A stretch of 64,000 nt of DNA from Gracilariopsis chorda. Lineage: Eukaryota; Rhodophyta; Florideophyceae; Gracilariales; Gracilariaceae. The stretch's first letter is position 1. Each line of letters begins with the position of its first letter. The DNA lies in NCBI GenBank assembly GCA_003194525.1, contig NBIV01000044.1, positions 186,001 to 250,000 of the forward strand, in the 5' to 3' direction. The position numbers and the translations under genes were made by a program. Below the pieces are notes generated by a model. That model saw nothing but the letters and a program-made list of their open reading frames with translations, was not told the origin of the DNA and ran no database searches. This document shows, piece after piece, positions 51,665-61,823 of this stretch.

Positions 51665-52498
51665 TTACACCGTCATCTTTCCAAACACGTAGAAGTAGGG
51701 GTTTCGCAACTCTTCTTTGTTATATCTGAGTGGTTTGTTCGTATCGGCATGAAGTACTCTGCCTCCAGCTTCCTCCACAACGATTTGACTTGCAGCTGTA
51801 TCCCATTCCATCGTAGGCGCCATTCTTGGATAAATATGGGCCTCTCCGCTTGCCACCAACATGAATTTGAGACTGCTGCCCATACTTTTCGTAGTCGCGT
51901 TCTTGAACCCGTCGAGATACTTCTGAGTGCGTTCATCCAAGTGACTCCTAGAACACACGAGCACTAGGTTCTCATCACTCTCGGAAAACTCCAGGCATTT
52001 TATCTCAGCTGCGTCGGATTCCAAGGTCTTCATATATGCTCCAACTCCTGACGCCGCGAAATATATCTTCTTTAAAACGGGGGCATATACAACGCCAAGC
52101 ACTGGACGTGCTCCATAAGCCGGGTTGGAATCGTCTACAGCCTGCATGAGAGCAATGTTAACAGTGAATTCACCATTTCGCTTGATGAATTCCTTGGTGC
52201 CGTCAAGAGGATCAACGCACCAGTAAGCGGACCACGCAGATCGTTCATCGTACGAGGGGGCTTTTGTTTCTTCTGACATGATTGGGAAAGAGTGAAGAGA
52301 TTTCAAACGTTCACAGATCACCGCGTTTGCAGCGAGATCGGCCTTTGTGAGCGGCGAGTCATCACTTTTCGATTGCATCCCCCAATTCTCAGTTGGCTTC
52401 TCATAAATAGTGAGGATTGCGTCACCAGCTTTGACTGCAAGGTCAATAATAGGATGCAGAAGTACAGATTCTCCACAAACTGTGATGGAAGAGTTCAT
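51665..52498 (-). CDS. cysQ: 3'(2'),5'-bisphosphate nucleotidase, CysQ type
   Basis: Hydrolyses 3'-phosphoadenosine 5'-phosphate, the by-product of sulfation and sulfate reduction; Mg-dependent, inositol-monophosphatase fold. From the ATG at 52498 it has 277 residues, the usual CysQ length. Motifs: DDSPLTKADLAANAVI, PIMSEET, WCVDPLDGTKEFIKRNGEFT and WDTAASQIVVEEAGG; all metal ligands are present. The frame is open upstream to an ATG at 52924, which would add 142 residues with a Ser/Leu-rich, weakly basic composition that could be an organelle leader; I prefer 52498 but cannot exclude the longer form. Closer to bacterial CysQ than to plant SAL1 in its motifs. Confidence 0.9.
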   Translation of the reverse strand: MNSSITVCGESVLLHPIIDLAVKAGDAILTIYEKPTENWGMQSKSDDSPLTKADLAANAVICERLKSLHSFPIMSEETKAPSYDERSAWSAYWCVDPLDGTKEFIKRNGEFTVNIALMQAVDDSNPAYGARPVLGVVYAPVLKKIYFAASGVGAYMKTLESDAAEIKCLEFSESDENLVLVCSRSHLDERTQKYLDGFKNATTKSMGSSLKFMLVASGEAHIYPRMAPTMEWDTAASQIVVEEAGGRVLHADTNKPLRYNKEELRNPYFYVFGKMTV

Positions 52499-52924
52499 TT
52501 TTCTGGTCGACGGAATGCAACCTGCAAAAGTGCGAGTGAAGGTAAAATGCGTAGTAGACAAGAGAAGCGAAACCCCCAAGGTAGAGGACGGCAAACTCAC
52601 TAGCAACACGACCGCCTCAAGCGCGGATACGCAGTTTTCAAGTTTGCAGCCTGCCCTAAGGAGGTCCTTTCTTCTGTTCTCCAGTAACTGATAAGCTTGA
52701 TGTGGGTTCAGAAATCTAGCACTCGTGGTAAGGGTTATCTGATTCTCTTGGGGATCGTGATTGCCTGTAGCTATAGGTAGAGATAAGGCTAGGCATTCCC
52801 ACCGCCAATGTGCAGAGATCTCTGGCAGTGTCAGGGAGTCAAAAGGTCCAACCGCACCGCACTGCATCTCGAAATCGACTGTAAGCCAGAAGAGGGCTGG
52901 CAAATCGCATATGACCCCTTTCAA

Positions 52925-53774
52925 GTATCAAGGGCGGATAGGCTTTGTCTACGACCTGAGGCATTATCGAGCCCTGACGCCCTACTTCTTCGAGAGGTTT
53001 TCATCATATGTTCTCTCTCTCTTTTACGGGTACACTAGTTTAATTGCTACGTAGCGCATCATATGTTCCACCCTTTGCTTTCCAAAGTGAACATAAATTA
53101 CGTATCTCAGTGGTGGTATCTAGCTAGACTGCCGCAGAAGCTGGAGATTGGATTTTCCTGCCCTGAATACTATCTCTCGACGCCAAGATGGTGGGGTGCG
53201 ACAGACACTTAGTAAAGGACACTCCACAGTGGAGAAGCATTCCACAATCATTCCTGTTTGATCACCGGCCGTATTGAAAACACGAATCCTGACCTCCTGA
53301 CCACCCCCCCCTCTCTATAACAAATCTCGTGAATTGTAAAACACAACTACACATATTTGTACGACACGGCGAGTGCTCACAGGAGGACGACTATCACGAA
53401 ACCATGATCTGGAACAAAGCAGAGCCAGCTATGCCACAGATTCTTAGCATTTTGTAGTCTTTATGCTCTGCCTGACGCTGTACGTAGGGAAAGCTCCACA
53501 TTCCTGACCCGCCCCTATCGCTGGTGATTGTTCTTCTGGCACCCAAAGACTCTTTGCATGACGGTAACACATCTTTACAGCATGTCTCTACAATCATGCA
53601 AGAGCTATGGCATCAAAAGGTGGTGCTGTCTACGTCATCTTCGATACGCTTTTGGGCGAACGTAATATATGTAGCACAGGTTAGCATTCGTACGCTACAG
53701 AAGGTTTTGGATTTCAACTTTCATCAAGGCGCTACAACGTGACATTGCAAAAGATCAACATACCAGCTGACAAG
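52925..53774. other. Noncoding stretch between CysQ and the serine-rich gene
   Basis: Contains CT-rich and short simple-sequence runs; no gene recognised. Confidence 0.45.
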
Positions 53775-55802
53775 TCAAGTTTCTTCGAAAAACCGCCGGA
53801 AACGATCAACGAGTCGAGACTGTCTTTCTTGCTTTTCATCCGGGAATGGATCCAATTCCCCAAGGGCCTCAAAGTAGTGTCGAAATCGCTCCACTCGACG
53901 CTGGAGGCGGTCAGCTTGATTTGATTGGGAGTAATGCAACTTGCCCGAAGAAAAGCGTGCTTGATGATGAAGTCGCAGAGTGCCTGAACTTGCAACCATA
54001 TCCGCATCAGTTTGCGTAGTTCGTTGCAGCAGTCCTTTTTCATTTGACAAAGCATCTTTGTTGTATTGTAGAATGTGAGGGGAGCTCAGGGATTCTAGAT
54101 CTTCGATCTTCAGCGGAGGTTCTTTGAGCAAATCGGTCCTCGAGGTACCAAGCTGCGATCGAACAGTCTTTGTATCAAGCACCTTATTTGTGTCCGCATC
54201 AATGCCTTTTCCATCGACAGTAACATCATGTTCTGCGGCAGAGCTAGCGTTTTCTGGATGCCGTGAAGAAAGACTGACGTCTTGCTGTTGTGAATGGGTA
54301 ATATTCGCACTATTGACGCACTGCAGTATCACATTCTGATGCACGTCTGGTGAACTCGCACTAGGTTCCAAAGCAATACTTGATGTTTCCCTGTCAGGGA
54401 ATTTGTTTCGTTCGGTACGGAGAGCTTTAACACGTATCATATTGTTCTCACCGTAGCGTGTCGCAGCGCTAATTGTACCCGGTTGCTTTGGTGCAATATT
54501 TTCCACTGTAGAAGAACTCATCTCTTGGAACGGCTGTGGGCAGTGAAACGACGTTGAAGTATCCAAATCTGGCAAATGTTCTGGTACAAGACGAGAACGT
54601 TCGAATCTATCTTCACAAAATTCTTCAGAAAGGACGTTTGAATCTGTCCAGACATTGTTGCTAGACGCGATCTGTTCTTGTAACTGGAGCCCGGTATGCT
54701 GAGCGGTTACATTATGCCTTCCTTTTTCCTTTGAAGCATTTCTGTTAGTAGGCACATTTTCGGCCCTTAGGTCAAATCCCTTAACCGAAGCATCAGCCGT
54801 GATGGTGGACGAACTATGTTCTCCGCTGGACTCGTCATCTATTTCAGAATCATTGTTCCTTTGAGTGTGGTCGTCATCTCTTCCTGAAGCCAGAATTTCG
54901 TCTATAGGAGAACGTGCAGCTCCAAAGGTCTTTGGGTCAACAATTTTAAAGCCTTCTTTTGCCACTTCTGGCCTTGAAGCTTTGTCGCAACTGCTCTCAT
55001 AGCTCTGTTCGGGATGTTTCATGAGTACTTTTCCTGGGTCCTTGGTTGCCGAAAGGCTCGTTGAACCTTTGTCGCAGGCTCTTGCAGCTATGGTATTGTT
55101 TTCTGGTTTGTTATCTGGAAGGTATGTCCTATTGCCACTCTGTGTGCCGTTCACGTATTCGGACGAAGAAAGTAGTACATCACATTTTAAGCCTGTATCG
55201 TGCTCCTCTTTGACATTCATCCATTTACCCTCAGAAGATATCTCGCGGCGTGAATGGGAATCGTTTCGATCTGGCGTTCCATCGCTGTCTACCCTTGAAG
55301 TTACTCCTTCAGAATAGGATTCGCAACAAGCATTCTCCTGTTTCATCCTTGAGTTGATGCTGGACAGGTCCTCAGTGTCTTGAGAAGCCTTTTCATTTTC
55401 AACGTCTTTGAAGCAAGCGATGTAATGCCGAAAAAGACGCCGAAAAAAGTGAAGGTGTTCCGTGGTCTTACGTTCCATGTTGTTTTGGACTAGCAGCACG
55501 TTTTGACAAATAGAGAAACTCTTCTTTATATATCGTTTGTGGTTCTTTGATGAGTCGGTTCTTTTGAGTCTCGAAACAAGGGCCAATACCTTTTTCAAGA
55601 TCTAGCAGGCCTCTCTCTACGTTTCGGTTAGACCCAGGTTCGATGTATCCAGAAGAAGCACAGTGTTGACCTTCTTGCAGATGCTCTCCACATTTTGTGT
55701 GCTCCGTCTGCAGATAATTGCAATGAAGGTGGGTCCATGTGCACAGCCATTTTGAGAACTATGAGCTACGTGATTTCTTGTAGCATTTCCGTGCTTCTGC
55801 AT
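53775..55802 (-). CDS. Serine-rich protein of unknown function, probably two exons
   Basis: I do not recognise it. The large frame (55601-53775) lacks a start ATG and opens right after a CTGCTAG acceptor. An upstream exon from ATG at 55802 to 55671 ends CKK at the donor GTCAAC; a 69-nt intron (55670-55602) then joins in phase to ILKKVLALVSRLKR, giving about 652 residues. The body is Ser/Asp/Glu/Asn-rich and looks disordered. Basic-aromatic motifs recur at both ends: FFRRLFRHYIACF near the N-terminus, RRVERFRHYFEALGELDP and RLVDRFRRFFEET at the C-terminus, which could be amphipathic helices. No membrane span or known domain. Confidence 0.6.
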
Positions 55803-57489
55803 TATTTATTGTCATACCTGAGCAGATGTGCCGGGTACCTAGGGCGCTGAAATTCTCCATGGTTGTCAGTTGTAGTATACATACTGGCTCTCATAGACAT
55901 TTCAAGGATTCTGGCTTTGTCCCCATTGTTTATTTTGTTCTCAGCGATTCAGCACGTGAATTGGTGAAAATATCTTCAGGCAAGAAGCCTGTCGACTTTC
56001 TCGAGAGATTTTGCTTGAAAATCGAAATGTCGAAGCTCAAAGTCTTGTCAACTCCGACTTGGTTGGTCAAGGGTGTCTTGACACAATGCGCTTCTTCCCC
56101 TTAGGTAAGTCGATAATCCACTATTGAATTCTTCGATTTACGGAGTACAAGGGCTGTGCAGCGCTTTTAGAAGCTCACAGGGCACGCTCCGTCTTCTGAA
56201 GGGAGAGAAGGCTACTTTGAAGAAGCTTTCCTCACCGTCTCGAAATTTTGGAGCTTGACGGGTTTAGCAGTGATCCACAAAGCAGCCAGTGCTACTGCTG
56301 ACCTACTTCGAGCAAGAGAGCATTTTCGCGCAGAAAGCTCTACCGTCCATTCGGAACTAGAAACATGTCCCACAAATACAATAACAACAGCAACAGAAAG
56401 CGGCGAGTGCACGCAAGATAATTCCACACGTTATTCGACAGAAAAGCGTCTTAGGTTCATTGCGATGAGCCTTTGGTTCTTCTCTCGCACTCTCGCATGG
56501 GACTTGCGAAGCCCTAACTAAGGAAGAAGAAGAACAAGAAGTTCGCTTTCAGGGAGTGTGCCCGTCTTCTTCCTAGGTCTACAAGAGAAACATTGAAAAG
56601 CACTTAAATTTCCTGTAGAGGCCGGCCAGTCTTCTGGGCATGAACACAAAAGGACAAGGCCGGCTGTTGCAGCTGTAGTCAAGAAGGGTGCCCAGCTGCT
56701 CACAAGTCCTTCGTCGATACCTCTGCTGCGTTTTGGGAATCAATAATTCCGAGCACGTATGCATACGCGCAAGGGCAAAGATCCACAGTTAAGCGAAGCA
56801 CAAAGCTTTTCTGACCAAAGAAGTGATTGGCACACCTAAAGAAAGAGAGTGAGGGGAATGCTAACTTCTTAGACGCTACTTGCATCGTGATATCGATGTG
56901 AGTGCATGTATATGCCCCCGAGCCGTCTACTGCCATCTCAACACACCGAACATGCGGCCTAGTCGTATTTTGACTATGATAATCGGCATAGGGTTTATTG
57001 TAACCAAAACGTACAATGAGACTGAAGTATAGGACTGTGAGTCTCTCTTCACGCCGGCGAATATATGCTGAATGGTACTCGGTGAGGCTGCCTTGAGAAC
57101 GGTTTCAGAAGAGCGGCCAAGACGATACAGTCAGGCCACCTGTTTCGTGATGGACATATAGAGCGCGAATCGTTTTTTCCCAACACACAGCCAGATATTG
57201 GGGATATGTGCCGGAAGTGTCAGAGAAAGCCGAGAATCGTGGTGCCTCGATAAGAACCAAGAGGCCCCGAGTGATCTACCATTGAATTACACACCGAGTA
57301 CCGAGGTGGGAAAGGCAAAACTTGTTGAATTCGTATATGTAACGAATGATGCGATGTCCACTAGACTGTCGCACTCTTCCGATCAAGACAGATTACGATT
57401 CCAAGGTTTCAGAAACAAATATGGCTGACCACATTAGCGTCTCATGTCGAGAGCTTCTCTTGCATTCTCACTCCGAGTGCTACCCCGTT
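55803..57489. other. Noncoding stretch with one LTR fragment
   Basis: No gene recognised; short open frames only. Contains the partial TRIM LTR at 56940-56980. Confidence 0.45.
56940..56980 (+). repeat. Fragment of the TRIM LTR
   Basis: CACACCGAACATGCGGCCTA followed by GTCG and TTTTGACTATGA matches the last ~42 bp of the 82-bp TRIM LTR at 45663-45972 with a few changes. Remnant of another insertion. Confidence 0.6.
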
Positions 57490-58395
57490 CGACCAAAGCG
57501 TTGCGTCGCGAATGCATTTCCATCCCCTTCTATTACACGCTCAAAGAGCTGCTGTGCAACCACCGCATATTCTTCAACACTTTCCGCACCGTGTACGAGC
57601 AAAAGGCAGAACCATTGCGCCCCCGTCCTCATCTTCAGCAATCACTCTCTCAAACAGAGGCATTGCGCGACGAGCGTCTCCGAGTACGTACCCCCCCCCC
57701 CCCCCCCCCCCCCGTCTTCCAGCAGAGATTACCCACCTTGAACATTGCGCCAGCGTGCACTTGTCCTTTCGTACCACGTCTTGGCGCAAACCCATCCGCC
57801 GGTACTCCTTCTGGTCCCCCTGTTAACAGAAAATCAAGTCTGAGCATTGCTTCGATACACCATCCATTTGCAACTGTTTCAAATACCATTAACGCAGAAC
57901 GCATTGGCACCCCGTCTGCTCCATCTTACAGAGGACAACTTGGATTGTACATTGCGCCCCCATGCCCACCATCCACAATCGCTCTCTCGTACCAATGCAT
58001 AGCCCGAACCACATCTGCCGATACTCCCTCCGCGCCAAGTTCCAGCAGAACACCTACGTTTGTCATTGCAACAACAATTCCCATCCACAATTGCTCTCTT
58101 GTACAAATCCTTAGCGCGAACCGCATCTGCTGGTACTCCGCCTGCTCCATCATTTTCGCAGATTACCCACGTCCAACATTGTATTCAATATGCCCATCAT
58201 TGGCAATTGCTCTCTCGTGCCAATACTTGGCGCGAGTCGCATCCACTGGTACTCCCTTCGCACCAAGATGCAGCAGAACACCAAGATTGTACATTGCGGA
58301 CACATCTCCACAATCCGTAAATGCTCGCTCGTGTCAACCAGTGCTTAGCGTCAACTGTATGCGCCAGTGCTTTTGCTCCGAGCAGCTCTAGAGTC
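57490..58395 (-). pseudogene. Sel1-repeat protein pseudogene
   Basis: Successive minus-strand pieces in shifting frames match Sel1/TPR-like repeats of about 36 residues, e.g. AMTNVGVLLELGAEGVSADV, RAMHWYERAIVDGGHGGAMYN and AKHWLTRASIYG, GPEGVPADGFAPR. At least six repeats can be traced. Frameshifts, lost anchors and a run of 23 C on the plus strand inside one repeat show that it is dead or mis-sequenced. The plus-strand frame of 315 residues over the same bases is a shadow of these repeats. Confidence 0.75.
57691..57713. repeat. Homopolymer run of 23 C
   Basis: C23 on the plus strand (G23 on the coding strand of the Sel1 pseudogene). Length is prone to slippage and to assembly error. Confidence 0.9.
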
Positions 58396-60274
58396 ATGGA
58401 GCTTGATTTCCGAATATGTGCATGACCAAAGAGGCTGTTGGTCTATGGTTGTAGAGAAGGTTTCTTCAAAGGAAGTACACTACCTCCTTTCGGAATGAGT
58501 GATGCGTCCCAAACACACCAAGACAAAACCCGGTCGACGTGCATGTATGCGGATGCCATTTTCAGTTCCATCGTCTGGATTTCCTCGATATATGCCGCAG
58601 CCTTTTCTTTCACGTCAAGCGGAATGTAAAAGGGTTAAGATCGATTGAATATGACCATTAGGCACTGAATGAGGGGCTATTGTATGACACAAGACTACAG
58701 ACATGGAGTTGTTTTAGAGGCTCTGTTATTTGGGTGGCGTTCTGTCAGTCAACTGCGGTTCACCTTCTCGCTTTGATTCCTGACAGTTACAATTTTGCTA
58801 TGTTAAATACACCCTTCAGCATCCCTATCGTCCCGTGTGCTGCTGAATTTCACGATAGGAAGAACAAGCGGGGAGTGGGAAGTTGGAGCTTCCGCGTTCT
58901 ATGGTAAAAGGAAGAAAATGGTGGGCGATATTGTCCTTCAGTGGCCAACGAAGTTGAAACTGCGTGCTTTCCTTAAAAGAAATTTTGTCGAGTACGACTG
59001 GAGCCATTGAGATGTCGGAATCAGGTGCCAAGAAGCCATAATAAAGTAGAACAAGAAGAATTCAGGATAGGAACCCGTAAAAAATGCCAACGTGTTGAGT
59101 TGTGCAGCTCCAATTGTAAGTTTGCCTCAACGGTCGTGAGCGCTGCTGGACCAAAGCTTCTAATTAGATGGCGAAAGGTCATAAAGAAAACAGCAGCGTA
59201 GTTAAAAGGGCTAGTTGAGTAAAGGCAAGGCCTACGAAGAGGGTAGAGCTTTTGTGCCCATCATTTTCTTGTTTATGCTTGGAGTTGCTGACGTAAGTTG
59301 CAACACAACGTCTTCAGTTAGCGACATGAGTTACGGTCAAATGAGATGGATTGCCGAAGGTGCTTCATCTTTGTAATGGAGTACCTAGAGAACGAAACGG
59401 ATTCATAGGCACTTGGTATGCCCCTAAACATGGTAGGGCGCGAAAATCGCCGCATTAGTAGTGTACTCGATAGCGCAGTGCTTTTGTGAAGTTAAGAGAA
59501 GTTCTTGAGCGAAGGTTAGAACAGATCACCTCTGCAACGGCGCGTGGCTTCTGCGCCGTTCTGGACGAGATGCGATGTTTGCACCGCTGTTACTAACCTA
59601 CCGACGATTGGCAGTGCGTCCATTCTGGTCATAAAGCTACATTCTCCCTGAGCGTATCTAACTTCATCGATCATTCTTCGGAGATTGGTGGACTTTGTTC
59701 AGGTTGAAGGCTAGAAGGCTAACACCTGGGCTCGTAACCCGTGTTGACTGCTGTTGTCCGCTGATGTTTGATTTAACTGGTCTTAATACCTTCGAAGAGT
59801 GCTGGCAGATTATTGTCAAGACGGCGCTCATCGGAAACAGACATTCTGGCGAGAGTAAATTTCTGTGCTTTGACGTTGGAAGTTCATCTCAATAAGACAA
59901 TGGAATCACGCACGGTGGAGTGAGCAGCAAGGCCATCCTAGCTAGAGGATGCATCATGCGAAGCTTTACGTAAGTTCGACCGGTGTCCGGTATTCTGAAT
60001 GGTACTGTAGGAGTACAGCTGTAATGTGGCCCACAAAGGTAAGCCACAAAAACGGCTCATGCCTATCTCAAGAGGCGGAAAACTCAAGGCGCCACCAATG
60101 GTGCTCTTTCAACCCTTTGCACCTGGGAGCAGCAATACAGCAAGAACCATGTCTTGACAACGCATGTTCTTCGAAGTCAGAACTTCTGAACCACGGGAAT
60201 TCTTCCCAGCCTTCCGAATCCGCTTTTCCATCCGTCGCATCCGCCAGCTTCACAGTTAGTATATCGAAACTTCG
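58396..60274. other. Noncoding stretch upstream of the OTU gene
   Basis: No gene recognised. A plus frame from ATG at 59949 (148 residues, Ser-rich) overlaps the OTU start in another frame; it could be a 5' exon or chance. Confidence 0.4.
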
Positions 60275-61108
60275 ATGTCCAAACCCTCTTCTTCGATGCC
60301 CCCAACACCATCTCCGCCCGCTGAAGATGCACAGTGCCCATCGCCTTCATCTCTGCCGCCTATACGGTCTTCTTACAATACCCAGCAGCCTCTGATAACA
60401 GACCCAGTCGGTCACACCGATTTGTCTTTTTCGCAACTGTCGCAACCCTCATCTGCTGCCCCACAGAAAAGCCAACAGCGACGGTTTTTTGGAGCAGTTC
60501 TCAGCTGCATATCCAACATACAAGAGGCGACAGCCAGCAGACGTAGCGCTTCTGGCCACCCATCTGCCATCTCTTATCGCTCATGGCTTTGTCAAGCACC
60601 CCCGTCTTCCTCCCGGCGATTAGTCCATCTCGAGAGCGGTGTACATCGAATGACAGCAACTCCTTCTGGTGGCGACTGTGGCTTCCATGCCATTTCATGG
60701 GCCTTACTTCATCTCAGTGGGCCAACTCTAAGCTCTACCGATGTTCGGAGGAAGCTATCTACTCACGTTCGTCAAAACACAGCTTTCTACAGCGATTTGC
60801 TGAGGCGGCAGGGTCATTGGGAGTTGGCGGATGAAACGGCAAATGCTGTGGCTACGTTTTCTCGAAGCGTTTTGATGGAAGGTGTGAACGGGCATTGGCT
60901 CGGTCAAATGTGGGGGGAGATTGAGCTGCTAGCGCTCGCCAAAGCCTTCACAGTGTGCGTAGAACTGTACTGTTTCGAAGTTGCCCCTCAGCAATTGCGT
61001 CGTTACGCCAGGTTTGAGGAGGGGAAGCGCGTAGTTCGGTTACTATTTACTGGTAGTGCACAGGCTGGGCACTTCGACGTTCTCTTACCGCGAAGGACAT
61101 GGTGGTGA
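60275..61108 (+). CDS. OTU-domain cysteine protease (deubiquitinase)
   Basis: Predicted to remove ubiquitin from proteins. 277 residues from ATG at 60275. The first ~120 residues are Ser/Pro-rich and disordered. OTU core: MTATPSGGDCGFHAISWALL (about 128-147) with the catalytic Asp-Cys, QMWGEIELLALAKAFTVCVEL (about 213-233), and GHFDVLLP at the C-terminus with the catalytic His. Triad complete. Ends soon after the His, as in small OTU proteins. Ubiquitin-chain preference cannot be told. Confidence 0.88.
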   Translation: MSKPSSSMPPTPSPPAEDAQCPSPSSLPPIRSSYNTQQPLITDPVGHTDLSFSQLSQPSSAAPQKSQQRRFFGAVLSCISNIQEATASRRSASGHPSAISYRSWLCQAPPSSSRRLVHLESGVHRMTATPSGGDCGFHAISWALLHLSGPTLSSTDVRRKLSTHVRQNTAFYSDLLRRQGHWELADETANAVATFSRSVLMEGVNGHWLGQMWGEIELLALAKAFTVCVELYCFEVAPQQLRRYARFEEGKRVVRLLFTGSAQAGHFDVLLPRRTWW

Positions 61109-61823
61109 CGTAGGCGGGAAGTGTTTGGGCATACATGTCAGTCCTAAGGAACTGCGTGTCAGCCGCAACCACAGAAACATTTTTGTTCATGATCCGACAA
61201 GCCGCGACGAACATTTTTCCGAGTTTGTTATGCACAGCAGGGGGCGCCCATTACTCTTAATGCAGGTGTGGTTGTATCCGACAGCGCGAATGCCAAATAC
61301 ACACTGCGCATCCCATCATTGTCGCTTATACTGATGCGGGTTGCCAACTTGTGCTTGAACAACGGCATCCACATTCGACCTTGCCGTGGATTCGAATGCA
61401 CCGAGTGTTGCTGCATCAGAGACATTCTCAGTATTTTCCGGAGGCGAGCCGTTCTGAGGAGAGAACACACTTGAAATTGCAAGCTCGTATGCAATAAGAT
61501 TTACATTTGCTATGCAGGTGGCGATGAAGTGACTTCGGTACGACGGCATAATCTCCATATGAAAGCAGGGCGTTGCGTGATATCACCATGATACCCCACA
61601 GCCCCCGGTAGCTCTGTATCTCAGGTTTCTTGGGCTCGGCTAGCACATGATATTCATAACAGTGCAGCAGGGTTAGCAATATCTGCTCTTGGTATCCACC
61701 TGAGACACAGCAAACACATTTTTGATATTGTAAACACCAGATCACATTACATCTTTTATATCACCCTGTGTGAGACTAACAGTATATTCTTGGCTGGATC
61801 CATAGATATTGCTACCAAGGAAA
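61109..61823. other. Noncoding stretch between OTU and polymerase genes
   Basis: 3' flanks of two convergent genes; nothing else seen. Confidence 0.5.

Noticed and set aside
57444..58391. 315-residue plus frame rich in Ser/Pro with repeated SAPS-type motifs
   Set aside because: Its periodicity is the reverse strand of Sel1 repeats.
59949..60395. 148-residue Ser-rich frame before the OTU gene
   Set aside because: Overlaps the OTU start in a different frame and has no recognisable domain; could at most be a 5' exon.
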